A stretch of 64,000 bases of DNA from Hoplostethus atlanticus (Eukaryota > Chordata > Actinopteri > Trachichthyiformes > Trachichthyidae). Below, in pieces: positions 44,901 through 58,800 of the stretch; positions within the stretch are counted from its first letter, which is position 1, and each line of letters starts with the position of its first letter. Made by a program: the position numbers and the translations under genes. The stretch spans positions 5,857,501 through 5,921,500 of the forward strand of contig JAXDDX010000002.1 of the NCBI GenBank assembly GCA_034670405.1. The letters are read 5' to 3'. Under the pieces are notes generated by a model. The model saw nothing but the letters and a program-made list of their open reading frames with translations, ran no database searches and was not told where the DNA came from.

Positions 44901-47669
44901 TATCAAAGTCCAGCAAGAAGAGATATGTGTGCTTACAACTTGAGCATCTATCTGTCTATCTATCTGTCTATCTGTCTGTCTGTCTGTCTGTCTGTCTACT
45001 TTACTGTCTATCCATTAATTTATTTTACAGGGGTGCCTGAAATGAATCATCATTGCAATCATTGTATCAGTAAAGGCATCATAATGTACAGTTCAGCAGT
45101 ACCACTGTTTCCCACAGCCCGATTGGCTTGTTTTTCTTGTGAAAATGTGTTACACAATGTTGAAATGTTGCCAGGGGCAAATGCTTTGATCAGACTCTGG
45201 CTTGAATAACCTGGTCTTGGAGATTTACCAGTGAAATCATCTCAGAGAGCAGGGAATTTACAGGTGTACTCAGTGCTATGATCTGCAAAAAGGAATATAC
45301 TTGGTCGGTGAGATGTTATGTTGACAGTATTATATTGCTGTGAGGGTAAAAGGGCTTTCTGCTCGGGGGGCGGGGGGGGGGTATTTTTTGTATGACACAG
45401 TGTAATGTTAGAAGTCTATTCTACTAGTCTATTCTATTCTACCTCTATGATTAATACAAAATTTCACATCTTTTTATTTCTTGCAAGGCTAAGGACTTGT
45501 TGAAACAAGTCATTTTTTGGTTCAACTGAAGTCTTGGTCCCCACCCTGGTGTAAAACTTGAATGCCCAATGCAAAAACAGAACACCACTGTTTCCACACT
45601 ATTGGCTGTGTTTATTTTTATTGGTTTGGAAGTATTTTCTTTCACTCACAAATTAATTGAAAGAGATCTTGATCCAGGGATTGGCAGTATAGTATTATAT
45701 AGCTGGAAAAGAGTTTAAAATGTATTGTGAAGCTGTAAATGGTTTGAATGTCTGTATTGTGTTATATGATCTGCAGAATATACTTGTATTGTTTTGGCCA
45801 AATGGGATATGAAAGTTGCAGAGATTTTGTTCTACCAGCAAAGAATTTGCTGAAAACAATATCTTACACAACCAATAGATAAAACCTGGTCTCAAGATAG
45901 AAGTCCTATGAAGTCTCAGGCATGCGTCCCTGGCAATACATCTAATGATAGAAAACACATGTCCACAACAGTCAGGTTGGCGAGTTGAAAATGTTTCAGC
46001 CTCCTAAGATTTAAAGGCTGCGAACGCTTCCAGCTATACTGAAGTGCATCTAGATTGCGCTTATGTCTAAAACCTGTCTGTGACCCTGGAGTGCATTTCA
46101 AATATCAACCAGAATGAAAGACTAGTAGCCTGGGAATTCACATCACTAAATAGAATTAGTGATAGTGGTTTTATATTTTTATGTATCAGTCAGTATTTAG
46201 CCTGTAATAACGTCAGTTATGTATCTGCTCACATTATGCTTCTGTTTGAGGCCTGGGTTTTCCCTGTGAGAAGTGGAGCTAGATTCCCATTTCCTTTCCT
46301 TTCCTGGCAGTTTGATCATTTGTATAAATCATGTTAATGGTCATGTTTCCATTAGGTTTACAAATGCTCTTTTAGAACATGAACGCTCTTGACACTGAAC
46401 TTTCAAATGACTCAATTTACCTTGAGTCTCCTTTTGTGATCAACACTGTATGAACATGTTCTGTACTGACAACAATACTGAGTCAGCGTTGAATGAGTGA
46501 GTGGTGAATCAAGCTTTCTATTTAATCTTCCACCCATGCAAGGTGACCTGCTAAAACCTGTTGGAATTAAATGTACCATTCAGACTTTTTGGCTAGCCAA
46601 AATTCAAGCCCTCCAAGGAGAGATTAGCCTTCTGTGTGATACTATTACATGAACAATTTCAATATTCAAAAATGAAAAAAGGAATATTAGGAACCTTAAA
46701 TTGACATTTCGACAGGAGATATGGACATTTAGTTCATCTCAGGACATGCACCAGGAGGGACGTGGAAGCACGTTTTACAACTCTTAGCATGGAGAAAGAA
46801 GGCTGATTTGATTCATGAACCAAAATAAGAATAGTGGCCCAGATCTTCTGGTATGTGGAGGCTGAGGTATACTTGGAAATGAAGTGTAGCCTTGAAATAG
46901 CAGCGTAAAATGCTGCTGTGCACTGCATAATGATGGAGCAGGTCTCCCAATGGGACCATAAAATCATTATTAAAGAACACAGCTGAGTGAATAGAGAGAG
47001 CTCTATGTTTAACCTGGCTCTCTTGCTTGGCCTCTAACTTTTTACTCTGCTGATGGACTTTTGAATTTAAATGACCTTAGAAGAAGATTGATTATATTGT
47101 TGTTTGATTATGTGCTTTTCTATTTTTATTATGGATTTACAACAGACTCTGTCTCACATCTGCAAAATGTATGTTTGTCATGATACTGCTTTCTCAGTTA
47201 CCATAGGTCTCTCTTGACCTTGATCTGGTTGAATAAATGTTAAATAACATACCTAAGTTATATAATATTAATGTAATTCAGTAGTGTTGTCTTATTTAAT
47301 GTTTTATTTTATTTTGCCTTAGTTGCAAGTTCCCACATTATTTCTTTTTCATGAACTCACTTTCAAATGGACTATGCCTCTGGACAAAACTGATATAACT
47401 CATTTTGTTTTTCAAAATAAATCTAGTTTACCTAATAAAAGAATTTGAAGACTAAATGGAATCAATTAAAATGAGTGAAACCTGCTGAATAGATCACTTT
47501 CAGAAATATCTACACATACTGTAGGTGGTTAGACAGAGGAGAAACATATCTATAATCTGGTGACAGTCACTGCCATAACTGAGGACTAATTGTGGGAAAG
47601 AATAGTGAAAAGCAAAAAGAGTGTAACATCATCCCATGACCCATATTTACACAACAATAAAAAAGGAAC
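41916..47669. other. intergenic, no gene seen
   Basis: No exon supported on either strand. There is a (CTGT/CTAT)n microsatellite at 44948-44997 and a G-run block (45363-45382). The two convergent genes end on either side of this interval. Confidence 0.5.
44948..44997. repeat. tetranucleotide microsatellite
   Basis: (CTAT)n and (CTGT)n, interspersed. Confidence 0.9.
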
Positions 47670-47675
47670 TTTATT
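47670..47675 (-). promoter_or_regulatory. poly(A) signal, probable aqp3
   Basis: TTTATT on the plus strand reads AATAAA on the minus strand. It would give aqp3 a 3' UTR of about 1.15 kb. A nearer alternative lies at about 48024-48032 (TTTATT in CATTTATTTAC). Confidence 0.45.
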
Positions 47676-48711
47676 ATATCAGTACAAAAGCATCTCCCAT
47701 TGACCAGAAAACAAAATACAAAAGATCTCACAACCCAGGCTCTTTAGCACCCCAGCATGGAGCCATACACAAGGTAGAGACACATCAAAAGACAGAAAAG
47801 AACAAATAAATCATGATGCTATTTTTGAAGACATACAGTTGATTTGGTACATCCCTCTGAGGGTTAGAGTCAAAGCAGTAGTTATTTTCATTTGTTGATA
47901 CACATCTGATATTTACAAGATTGAAATTGGGAAGCTAAAAGTTCATACATAGGGAAATGGTTGAGTTCCCCAGCTGAGGACATATCACAGTGGCGGTCAG
48001 CTCTTTTAACAATAACGGATCATTTATTTACAGTGGCAAAGAAAGTGCATAATACAAGCTCTAAGATAGCAGAGGATCAGGGAAACAAAGGTTGAGCAGA
48101 CACCTGATAGATCTAGATAGGATCTTATTACCTTGGCAGAAATTGTACCTGTACTGTACTTGAACTGCACAACATTCATCTCAACCGCATCCTCATTTAC
48201 AGACATTTGAACCTTTAGGTAAAACTTGAAAATAAAAGGACAATTTCCCTGAATTCAGAACAGTGAAAGTTTCTGGACTAGAGAGAACTGGAGAAAAACA
48301 CATTGATTGACACAATTGATTGAAGATGGGATACACATGTAGTGTAGACCTGCCTAAATACATCTATATACATATCACAAACTACATTAAAAAAACCTAT
48401 ATAAAACTACATTGGTATAAAGTATAAAATACTGTCCGAATAGGAGCGCTAAAGACACTAAGATCCAAACTTTCATTTTTTTCAAAGAATTAATGTAATT
48501 CTGTGTTCTTGAAGTTGTGTTTTCTCCCTCTATGTTTATAGACAATAGTACCACTACAATATAATACAGTCACAAGATGACACAAAGAAAGTGAGATGTA
48601 ACTAAACAGACTAAGGACCATTTCACCTATGCCTCTTCTCACAAACACACAGTTATCTTTGGACATCTTGATGAGGATGGCCCAACAGCTATAAAGCTGG
48701 GGCAAAATGCT

Positions 48712-48742
<31 letters not shown>
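48712..48742. repeat. GT microsatellite in aqp3 3' UTR
   Basis: (GT)n about 75 nt downstream of the aqp3 stop codon on the minus strand. Confidence 0.9.
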
Positions 48743-48744
<2 letters not shown>

Positions 48745-48813
48745 TTACAGAATGTGCATGTTTTAGCGTATGTAATGTAGCTATTTGTGTGTAGCTGTAT
48801 TTATGGGACACAC

Positions 48814-51679
48814 TCATGACATCTCCTTGGTGGACTCTTTGGATACGTCATTGGTGGTGACATTGGTGAGTCGCACTGTCTCATTTTCCTGCTCTATGTT
48901 CTTCCGGTCGCGTGCCTCTCCCTCCACATGGAAGCCAACAAACAGCTGGTAGACCATCACACCGATGATGGTGCCAAGAAACGGGGCAAAGATAGGCACC
49001 AGGAACCAGCAGTTCCTTGTACTGAGGAGAGGGAAAAGAGATAATTATCAGTTTGTACTTTACCGACAGGAAAACCTGATTTATATGAAGGCATAATATG
49101 AGACAAACACACACATTAAAAAATGTCAATAATACACTGCACTATGGAACAAGCTGGCATTGTGAAAGTGGTGTAGAGGAGTGGGCACAGAGAATTGAAG
49201 AAATGCATTCATACTCGGAAGCATAAAATATTGTAACAAGGACTCACGTGAACACTTCACTGCCCCAGCCAGCAATAGAAGTGAAAAGACGTGGTCCCAG
49301 GTCTCTGGCAGGGTTGACAGCATAGCCAGAGTTGAAGCCCATAGACAGCCCAATGACCAGAACCACAAAGCCCACAGTGAAGGCCTCCAGTCCCTGGGGG
49401 ATGGGATTGTTGTATGGATCCACAATAGCCAGGATACACACGATCAGCGCTGCTGTGCCAATGATCTATGGTGGTGGAGCATGGTACATATTAGAAGGAG
49501 TAGCTGGGTTGTGGCAGCTACTTTTGGAAAATCAAAACATCTGGAATTAGTTTTTGAATAGATTGGCGGATGGGCTGAGTGCCTTTCTGAGCACTGTTCC
49601 CAGGTGTTCTCCATATATAGAGAGTCTACCTGATCAAAGAAGCCGTTGACAGTGGTGAGATGTTTTCCAGGGTAGGTAGCAAAGATTTTAGCTGTGGAAT
49701 TGACCCCACTCACAGCGAAATTGCCAGGATGGTCACACAGGGCATCTAAAGGGAAACAGACAACAAAATAAATTATCAAACTTTGTTCAGACCAGTAAAA
49801 GACACACCGATGTAAAATCTATGACACACATGCAGACTGGTGGTAAAGACATGGTTTCTTTAAATTTGACCCTCACCATAGTACATGGCATAGATGATGG
49901 CAGCGCCCAGGAAAGAACCCAGTGTCTGGAAGGCAAAGAACGTGGGGAACTTTCTCCAGCGCTCTCGCCCAAGCAGGCACAGGGCAAAGGTCACAGCAGG
50001 GTTCAGATGGCCTCCTGTGAATGAGGTGCATAACGACAGCATGTTAGCGCAATGCATATTTTTCATCAAGTCAATTATGAAGGTAATGAGCATAGCCAGT
50101 TACTTAAACAGGTTAAAATGTGGTGCAACTCGTGCACAATGCATTCGCCTGAGAAATACATTATTTAAAAAGGAATGAATTCAAGTCTATGAAGCCTACA
50201 CAAACCTATGACAAACTAGGTGTGTACGAGTATTTGATATGTTGCCTACCTGACACTTGGCCACAGACCAGGATGCCTAATGTGGCACCAAATCCAAAAG
50301 CAAAGTTGACAGTGAGGAACACGCCATGGGAGCCACTGCTCAGCACCACCTGGGCTACAGCACCACAGCCAAACATCTGGGGAGAGAGGAGAAAAACAGG
50401 TTTACACTATGCCCTATTTACCTACAGTGCAGGCAACGCCTTATCAGAACAACTTCAAGTGTTCTACTCATTTTGTGTACTCCAATAAAAGTATGAATTT
50501 ATCTTTTTGACATCAAGAGGCCCTTGGTGTACATGCACTCTGCAGATCAAGGGCTTTAGCATGTTTAAGTGCAAAGGTATGGAGACAACACTTCAACGCC
50601 TTTGTCAGTGTTGCACATACCTTTCTGAAAGGAACAAACCATGAATACGGTACATTTACGGCTTTGTCACCAATGAAGGTCACGCCAAGGGGTGAAGAGA
50701 GGGGACGTGATCGTTATCAGTGAAACCAGTGAAACTGAGACCCATTATTATTAAATAGGCCCCATTGTGTTTATAATGGGGAACGAGAGGCTATGTAGGG
50801 AAATGTCAATGTGTTGATTGCTGCTGTCATTATCCTGTTTATTTATCTGAAAAAAAACAACAACCTTCACTTCAATCCTGAAAGGGGTGTCCATTTTGTA
50901 AGAGGGAAATGGGAAAACTGTATGTGATATTGAGCAGAAACATGAGTGATTCATTCAAAGGTAGTAGATTTTGCAGTATGTTTTGTCGTTAGGAGTAGGG
51001 TCACATATCTACTGTGTGTGTGTGTGTGTGTCTATGTATCTGAGTGTCCTGTGTGTGTCTGATTGATAAAAGAAGCATGTGTGGTCCTTGCTGAGGCTGC
51101 CGGTCTCAAAGCCCCCTGAAGAGGAAGCATTCCACTACGACCGCAGGACTCAGATGTTGAGGTTAGCGTTGGGGAACCACACTCAGAGGGGCTGGCGCCT
51201 AAGAGACGTTCACCATCACTGGGCCCAGTCTAAATGCTATTCTGCTCCTGATGAGACTAGCCGTTAGTGGAAAAATCCTAAATGAGCCCTATGTTAGAAA
51301 TGTACTCTTAGGTATTTGCATTTGGAGTGTGGACGGATGTCTACTTGATGCTGTGCTGTGCTGATGTTCATGCATTAACAGAGATGTATCACTTTAACTC
51401 ACAACTTCTTCACTGAGTTTTTCTGAATGTCAGAGGCATCTGATTGCAAATGAGGGGCTATTAGTCTGCAAGAGCCAGCTGACTTAACAAGATCAGATTC
51501 CACCAGAAAGCCCTATTCTTAAATCCTACTGTGGATCTGTGAGCAATTACTATTACACCAAAACCCCAAGTGTTCAAAGTCAGCTGTGAATGTGTGCACA
51601 GTCTGCTGAATAAAGCCAATAGCTTACTATGTCACTGTCATAATGTTGTAGCAACAGAAAGATAACATTTTCACACCCC

Positions 51680-51712
<33 letters not shown>

Positions 51713-54086
51713 CCATATGCAGTTCAGAGTGTGTCCTTAATAACATTCAATTGGCTGATTCAGCTGGTCACCCATCCAGCAACTCTCAGCCAGTAGCACA
51801 GTAGGAGCGGTTAGAGTGAGTCAGAGAAGCTTCACAGCAGCCATCCAACTGAAATGCTCCAATGCTATTTATTTAAGAGCTTTGGGAGCAAAGGCAAAAA
51901 AAAAAGCTGCTGGCCTGGAACCAGTCCTTAAATCACTACCTGCACGCTCTTTTCAAATTAAGGGTGAAGAAGCTCCGGAGCTCCCCAGAGCTGCTGTTTA
52001 GGGTCAGGGCAGGGGAACAGGAATTTGGAAGTGGAAAACACACATTTTACGAGTGTAGCGAGGATGTGTGTGAGTGAATGGCTTTTTTTCCCAGACTTCA
52101 TTGTTTCTATGATGTACAGTCTATCTTCCATGCAATTTTAACACTTTTAGAACAAAAGCTCCAGCAGGACACCAGAAGAGACATCATCACCCCATGGTGA
52201 CCTTCAAGGACAATGAAGCCTTTTTGGGCCATATGACCTCCTGATACTACAGTCCACTATAGGGTTGTGAACAGATTACTGACACACCCAAACACACACA
52301 GAAACTCGCTATACAGACGTCAGCCTGTGGTGATGTTTTTCTGGTTTCAAATGTTTTCGGGGTGAGCTGTAATCAGAAATACCACGTTACATAATCCTAA
52401 GAATTATACCTCCAATAAGGACAGTAAGAATATGTATGCATTACCTATTGTTCGACCACTGTCCCTCCCAGTGCTACCATTCACATGTGTCACCTATTGA
52501 ATGGACGTGCCACACCTGCCTGTCCCATGACTTCACATGCCAAATCATCTGGTGATTTAGACGACAATGAGCAGGGAAGAAAAACTACTGGAGATTTTTA
52601 CTCCCTGACTCATAATTCAGATGTCATTTGCCATCCCATTGCACATCTTTGTTTATATGATATGAGACAATGTCTATGTTATAACTAAGTTAGTGTAAGT
52701 TGTCCTGTTTAGGGAACTAAAATAATAACACTCAGACTTGGAGGATGCTATTACATGAAAGATCGCGTGCCTCTACACGTAAACTGCTTCATTAAACATT
52801 AAGTAAGCCAGTGAGTCACTAAGCTCTGAGCTCCACAGTGAAAGTTAAACCACTACAGCTGTCTGATTAGTATTTAAAGTATTAACTTTGAAACGCTGTT
52901 TGCTTAAGTGCCCACCTACTGCCATGACTGGAGTAAGAGGAAACGCTTAAAATGTAAGAGAACTAGTGTGAAAATTGTAAGGCTGTTGATTTTGTTCTTT
53001 TGCTTTATCAGGATGGATCACCAAGAGTCTGGATTCAATTTATTCAATGGCCAAATAAAGTTTCTGTGTCTGTGCTGGTGAACAGTATCCCATATGTTAA
53101 TGCTGGTGCCAAACCTAGACAGCTGCAAATGAAACCCGTGACTTCAGCTTTCATGGCTTCTGAGGATAAAGCGCTACTATTAAATCAGATTTCCACTTGA
53201 TATATTGGAGTGCATTCGTATGTGGCAGAGATTTTTAAACATGTCATAGTGTAATATGGAAATGCCTTAGATACACTCTCAATCAGAATATGTATGTATG
53301 AATATGTGTGTGTGTGTATGTATCACACACATACACACAGACACAACACACACACACACACACATTCACGTGAGGTTGTGGGTCCTGGATCCTGGATCCA
53401 AGCAAATATCGTTGTGTTCACAGTGGTGAAGTTGTAAATACTCCCAGTGAATACTGTCCAGAACAACCTGTTAATAATCTGTATGCTCTGAACTCTGTTT
53501 GCTAATAAAAGTAATCGGACCTTCACACACTTGGAGAGTAATCGATGGTTACACGTAATAAATTGAATGTCACATCATTCCCTTTGAAGTCTCTGTAGAG
53601 TTTATAAATTAGATGTGTTTTTTTTCTCAGTGTATTCATCACTCTTCAACTGTGACAGTGGAACAATGATACAAACAAATGCTGTCAGGAGAACAATTGA
53701 CAATATTGCAAAATCAATAAACCATGACAAGAAGAATGGGAAATAATGTAATTGTAAGGGTACTTACTGAAAAGAAAGTACTATTTGAAAAGGCACAGAG
53801 TTCAATTCATACTGGCATATTCAAAAGCTCCTTTATATGGGCTTTCTAATTTTTCACTTAGAACTGAGCATTTCTTTGCTCTTTTTTATTAATAACCTCT
53901 ATTTCAGGATAAGATGAAAGTTGCATATATAGACACACACTTACACACAGACACACACACACACGCACACACACTTACCACCAGGATGAGGGTGCCGAGA
54001 CACTCTGCCAGGGCCTGGCGAAGCAGCAAGTGGCGGATCTGGAAGAACTGTGCCAGCTTTTCCAAGTACGTCTTATGTATGCCCAT
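48814..54086 (-). CDS. aqp3: aquaporin-3, aquaglyceroporin
   Basis: Membrane channel for water, glycerol and other small solutes. Six exons on the minus strand: 54086-53979, 50376-50250, 50014-49877, 49745-49630, 49465-49248, 49021-48814. They join in frame to 915 nt (304 residues), with consensus splice sites and exon sizes like human AQP3 (exon 2, 127 nt; exon 3, 138 nt; exon 5, 218 nt). The two pore NPA boxes are at residues 83-85 ([10 protein letters not shown]) and 214-216 ([13 protein letters not shown]). The Asp after NPAR and the FNSGYAVNP context mark the glycerol-conducting subfamily. [14 protein letters not shown] at the N-terminus is the AQP3 signature. A glycosylation sequon NST at 140-142 sits where mammalian AQP3 is glycosylated. 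Six helices expected. The C-tail is longer than in human (292 aa) and Ser/Thr-rich, ending KESTKEMS. Fish have aqp3 paralogues; I cannot tell a from b. Confidence 0.95.
50377..53978 (-). other. aqp3 intron 1, about 3.6 kb
   Basis: Long first intron, a usual place for regulatory elements, with no exon seen on either strand. It includes a CA tract (51681-51711), CA/GT blocks near 53304-53363 and one adjoining the exon-1 donor (53932-53973). Confidence 0.7.
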
Positions 54087-54180
54087 GTTGTCTTGCTAGA
54101 GGTTGGAGAGACTGGCTAGAAGACAGGGACAGATATGTCCTCCTGAGTGGCTGTGATGTTTGGAGCACTGGCCTCTTCCT

Positions 54181-54186
54181 CTTATA
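54181..54186 (-). promoter_or_regulatory. aqp3 TATA box
   Basis: The minus strand reads GTCTATAAGAGGAAG about 95 nt before the aqp3 start codon, implying a transcription start near 54155 and a 5' UTR of about 70 nt. No competing splice acceptor lies between it and the ATG. Confidence 0.65.
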
Positions 54187-54269
54187 GACCCGAGATGGGC
54201 TTGGGCTGGGCTGGTGCCAAAGAGAGTCCAGCCCCACCCTCTGTACCACGCCTCCCTCGTAGCCACGCC

Positions 54270-54408
<139 letters not shown>

Positions 54409-54444
54409 TTGTATTACTTGTAATGTATTACTGACTACATTCAT

Positions 54445-54560
54445 TCCCTAATCCCTAACCTAAACCCTCTCGACTACATAACCCAAGTTTAGCCCTCACT
54501 CTAACCCAAACCTAATCCTAATTCTAACCTTAACCCTAAACCCAGACCCTAATCCTAACT
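54445..54560. repeat. degenerate CCCTAA-type repeat
   Basis: Many variants of CCTAAYCC/TAACCCTAA (for example AACCTTAACCCTAAACCC) in about 115 bp. The pattern is telomere-like but irregular; such arrays are common within fish chromosomes. Confidence 0.7.
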
Positions 54561-54706
54561 AGCCCCTTAAAGAGGACTGGCCAAATGACCTCACTTGGCA
54601 GGATTTTCCTCATCTTTCTACAAGAAATACAAGAACACAAATACACACACTCTCTCTCTTTCACATAACTGTAATACACACCCTTTCACAGCACTTTCTG
54701 GTTCAC

Positions 54707-54745
54707 ACCCCCCCCCCCCCCACACACCCCCCACACACACACACC
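54707..54745. repeat. C-run and CA tract
   Basis: Run of 13 or more C, then CACACACC repeats. Confidence 0.85.
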
Positions 54746-55528
54746 TTTCTCTCTCTCTCATCCTTTTCTCTGACCAGTTCTTTTGTCCTCTGTCTGAAAC
54801 TTCATCACCACATATTATTCCTGCTTTGTCTAATTTCAATAAAAGTGTGAGAACATTTCCACGTATAAAAACCCTCGACCATGCCTCTATCAGTAGGAAT
54901 CAGTGTACTATTTCTTTACCCTGTCTCGAGTGCTTTTGTTCCGTTTGGGCAATGCCTATTTTGTTGTGACAGTGGAGTACATTATCACATTATCACCAAT
55001 ATTCTGGGTATTTCTGGGTATTTCTGACTTTGGTATATATCACTCCTACCCCAGGTTAAAAAACAATGTTTGTAGAGCCAACATAACTTATTTCCTTTCG
55101 TGAAAAGATTCCATCTCATACGATATGTATGTTCCCTAGTCAAAACAATGGTTTATCACATTACAGGTTGGTGATAGGTCTCTGGACCCCGAGGCAGACT
55201 GAGTCATGTCAATCAAGGCGCAGCGTCACCCATTCCTGCGTCATGCATGTTGCACAACTGTTTGGTGGGAACTGTTTTAACACAACCTCAAAAAAAAGAA
55301 GGGAGGGATACAGATGACAAGCTGATTCAAATATGGTGCTGCTACCTGTGAGAATGCACGTCAACAGAATTTGGGTAAAAGATATCTTTGGGATCCAATT
55401 CAACTCAAGTAATGTGAATATGGGCCCTTTTGAGAAAGAATTTGACTCAAAATGTATTCACCATGGGTAATAAAGTTGGACCTGTGAGTTTTGAACATTA
55501 ATGGGGAGTAATAATACTAAATAATAAG

Positions 55529-55820
55529 TGGCACAGTGGTTAGCACTGTCGCCTCACAGCAAGAACGACCCCGTCCCTGGTTCTTTCTGTTTATAAATGC
55601 ATGTTCGTTTGTGTGGGTTTCGTCCGGCTGCTCCGGTTTCCTCCCACAGTCCAAACACGTAAATCAGATGAATTGGAGGGTAGGCCATAGGCCATAGGTG
55701 TAAATGTGAGTGAGCCCTTTGATGCACTGGTGACATGTACATAGTGTTTTTCTGCCTGTTGCCCGATGCATGCTGGGATAGGCTCCACCCCCCCGTAACC
55801 CTGAAGAGGAATAAGCGGGT
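55529..55820 (+). mobile_element. tRNA-derived SINE
   Basis: Begins GGCACAGTGGTTAGCACTGT, with CGCCTCACAGCAAGAA following. It has the middle block GCTCCGGTTTCCTCCCACAG and ends GGGATAGGCTCCACCCCCC...GGAATAAGCGGGT. These blocks, in this order, define a very widespread fish SINE. Lies in the interval between aqp3 and nol6. Confidence 0.9.
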
Positions 55821-58800
55821 AAAAAAACACAATCAAATTAAATCAAACATCATACTAAAAAATAAAATAAAACAAGTAAAAGGAGGCAATAAAGTAGTAC
55901 AAATAACATTCTATAAGACATCACATGAAAGCTGGTCTATAACAATAAGTGCTAAGATGAGATTTAAAAGATGATACTGATTGTTAGCCCCAACTCCTCA
56001 GGCAGGACAAAAGAAGCACCTTTACTCTTAAGTCTTGATTTTGACGTCTGTAATTTCTATCAACATTTTTCTCTTACCTTAATTCTAATAACTTGCCCAG
56101 CCCCCTTGCTAAACAGGCATTTTGGTGTGCTAGTGCACATATATTTTTTTTACTTTCTTTTGGCTTTTCAGCTCTCATTTTCTGCATTCAGTCTTCCAGT
56201 AGGAATACCATGGCTGAAGTAGGCCAAAAGAGCTTGCATTTTTGGGCCATATGGTAACAGCTTTTCCTGGAATAGTTTGGCTCAGAAACAGGACAGTGAA
56301 GAGGAGGGAAAAAACTGAGGTAGCCACAAACATGAAGGAAATAAAAAAAAAAACAAGAGGAATTTCGGTGTTTCGGTCTAACCAAATCAAGCTACTGCCG
56401 TATGATTCAGTGTTTCTCTGTCACATAACATCCAGTCAGGATGGATTAGTGATGAAAAGGAGAACTTTTGACAAGTAGGAAGAATCCCAAGTTCCTTAGC
56501 AAGTGGCATAGATCATCATTTATTATATTTGTGATTGATGGGCGTCTGTACCATGTGTCTAGCAGATGTGCTTGTCCCCAGTAGGAGTGGCAGTTGTTTT
56601 GAGCTGGAAGTGAAGACTGATTTATAGCTCTCAAACAGACGGCCTCCTGTCAGACAGAGAGATGTTAGTGACAACTACTCTTGGATTAATAGGGTTATGA
56701 TGGCTGGTTGAGAGTCCTGAAAGTGGGGCAGGAAACAAGTCTCCTGAGCTCTCTATAACCCACTCGTCAGCTCTTCAGCAAGGCCTTTTGATTAAACATC
56801 AGCAGGGAAATAGCTAGCTAGTAATAGAAAGCTATAGTATTAGTCATTTCCCAACCGCTGCACTGATTTGTTTTGTATGATACGTATTATCTTGGATAAT
56901 GATAAAGAGTAGAGAAACAAAGTACAATTCCACTGGAATGGAGATAATTTGTTTTGAACAATTGGCCACATGTAACCAAACGGAGAAGGCTCTTCCGTGT
57001 TTCAATCCGCACTGTGTAATAGAAGTAATGTGTAGTCATGTCAAAGCATGATACACATGACTCATGCATTGCCACCATGCATTGCAGTACCATTTATCTT
57101 ATGGTATTTTGTTATCTCCTTGCAAAATCAGGCTCCTGGCTAAAATCTCTGTGATTGACTGGGTGAATCAGCATCCTAGACAGCTTGACTAAGCTCTTGG
57201 ATACTTATCTCTTTCACTAGGTGAGGTTTGTGAATTATCCAGGTGCATGCAGACATAATCGTCGGCATTGTATTCGTGCAGACAGGAACTTGTGAAACAA
57301 ATGAAACTAGCATCTAAAGCTCAAATCTCAACTAAATATTGATGACGATATTGTCAAGATGGGTTGACTGCCAAAAATCACAACAATGGTTATTGATACA
57401 CGCACACATATCATTTGTGATACGATGCTTTCCCTGTGTTACACTGAGTCCTGTGGTGACGCATGAAGCCTGTCTCCAGTACATTTCCACTTTCTCTACT
57501 TTCTCTATAATTACACCCAGCTCTAATTAAAAGAACATGTTTCCTTTGTCAACAACTGCAGACACATAAACACACAGCCACTTCCTATGACACATACATG
57601 CAATTTTCAGGTTGTAAACTGATTGTAATTTGTTACAATATTCACAAATGTTGAGCAATTCATTATCAACCAACACATGATTCGTTATAATTATATAGAT
57701 GTAGTGATGATGTAATACAACAATAATGACAAATATACTGTAGGGCTATGTTCTAGTCTTGATCATGACATGGAAAAGACCTGCTGTGTTTTATAATGAA
57801 GGAGAAACTGTAATACATTTGATGTCTCAACCTTCACAACTGCAAATTGTAATTATTTTTGGATCCAAATTCCACAGAAAATCATTTTAAACAAATTCTA
57901 TCTTGATTTGTTTATTAATTTATAGATTATAGATGAATAATGTTATCATCTATAATGAACATCAACCTTTATTTTGAAATGTATAGAATTGTTTGTTATC
58001 TCATACTCTTTTCTGTGTACTCCAACAGGTAATCAATCTTTTTTCAGTTCTTAGTAATTGTAATGGATTACAGTAAGCACTTTTGTAGTCAAATCATAGT
58101 ATTCCAGTTATGTATGTATTCCATTACTCTTCAACCATATTTTGCACCTTGACTAAACACAATCTTCATCCTGCATCTCATGTTATTGCCCCCTCAGTAA
58201 CCTCTGGAAAGCTGCTCCAAGTGAAATCTTAGACAAATCTTAAAGAGAGGGGAGGCCGACTAAACCAGAGACTGGCACGCAACACGTAAATCTCTCACAC
58301 AAGCACCTTTAACATACACAAAGAAAATTGATGATTTCCTTATATTGGTGGGATAGTAGAGATTATAGCACAAAAGGCCATTCACAGTCATTCAATCTGT
58401 ATTACTATCAAAAGGCCATGTTGCAATTTTACTGTATAATAACTCAACTACATAATTCACGATAATGGGATAATGTCTGTGCAAGTCTGAATTTACACCT
58501 CCCAAATAACGACAAGACAAGACAAGACAAAGTTTTAGTGCAGTGTATATATTGATTATCACAGAGGTTGCGAAAATTCAGCGCAGAACAATTTGGGATT
58601 TTTGCCATCGAATATGCCAAGTGTGGACATAGCAGATGACTAATGTGAAGCCAAACCATGAACCATAAAAATTCAGAGTCCCTCCAGTTCCAGGTAAATA
58701 ATTAGTGGTGTTTAGAGATTTACCGGAGCGGCAAATGACAGACCAGGAAAGAGAAGACAGCCACTGGGACTTCACTACACTGTGCAGTAGTTCCTGTTCA

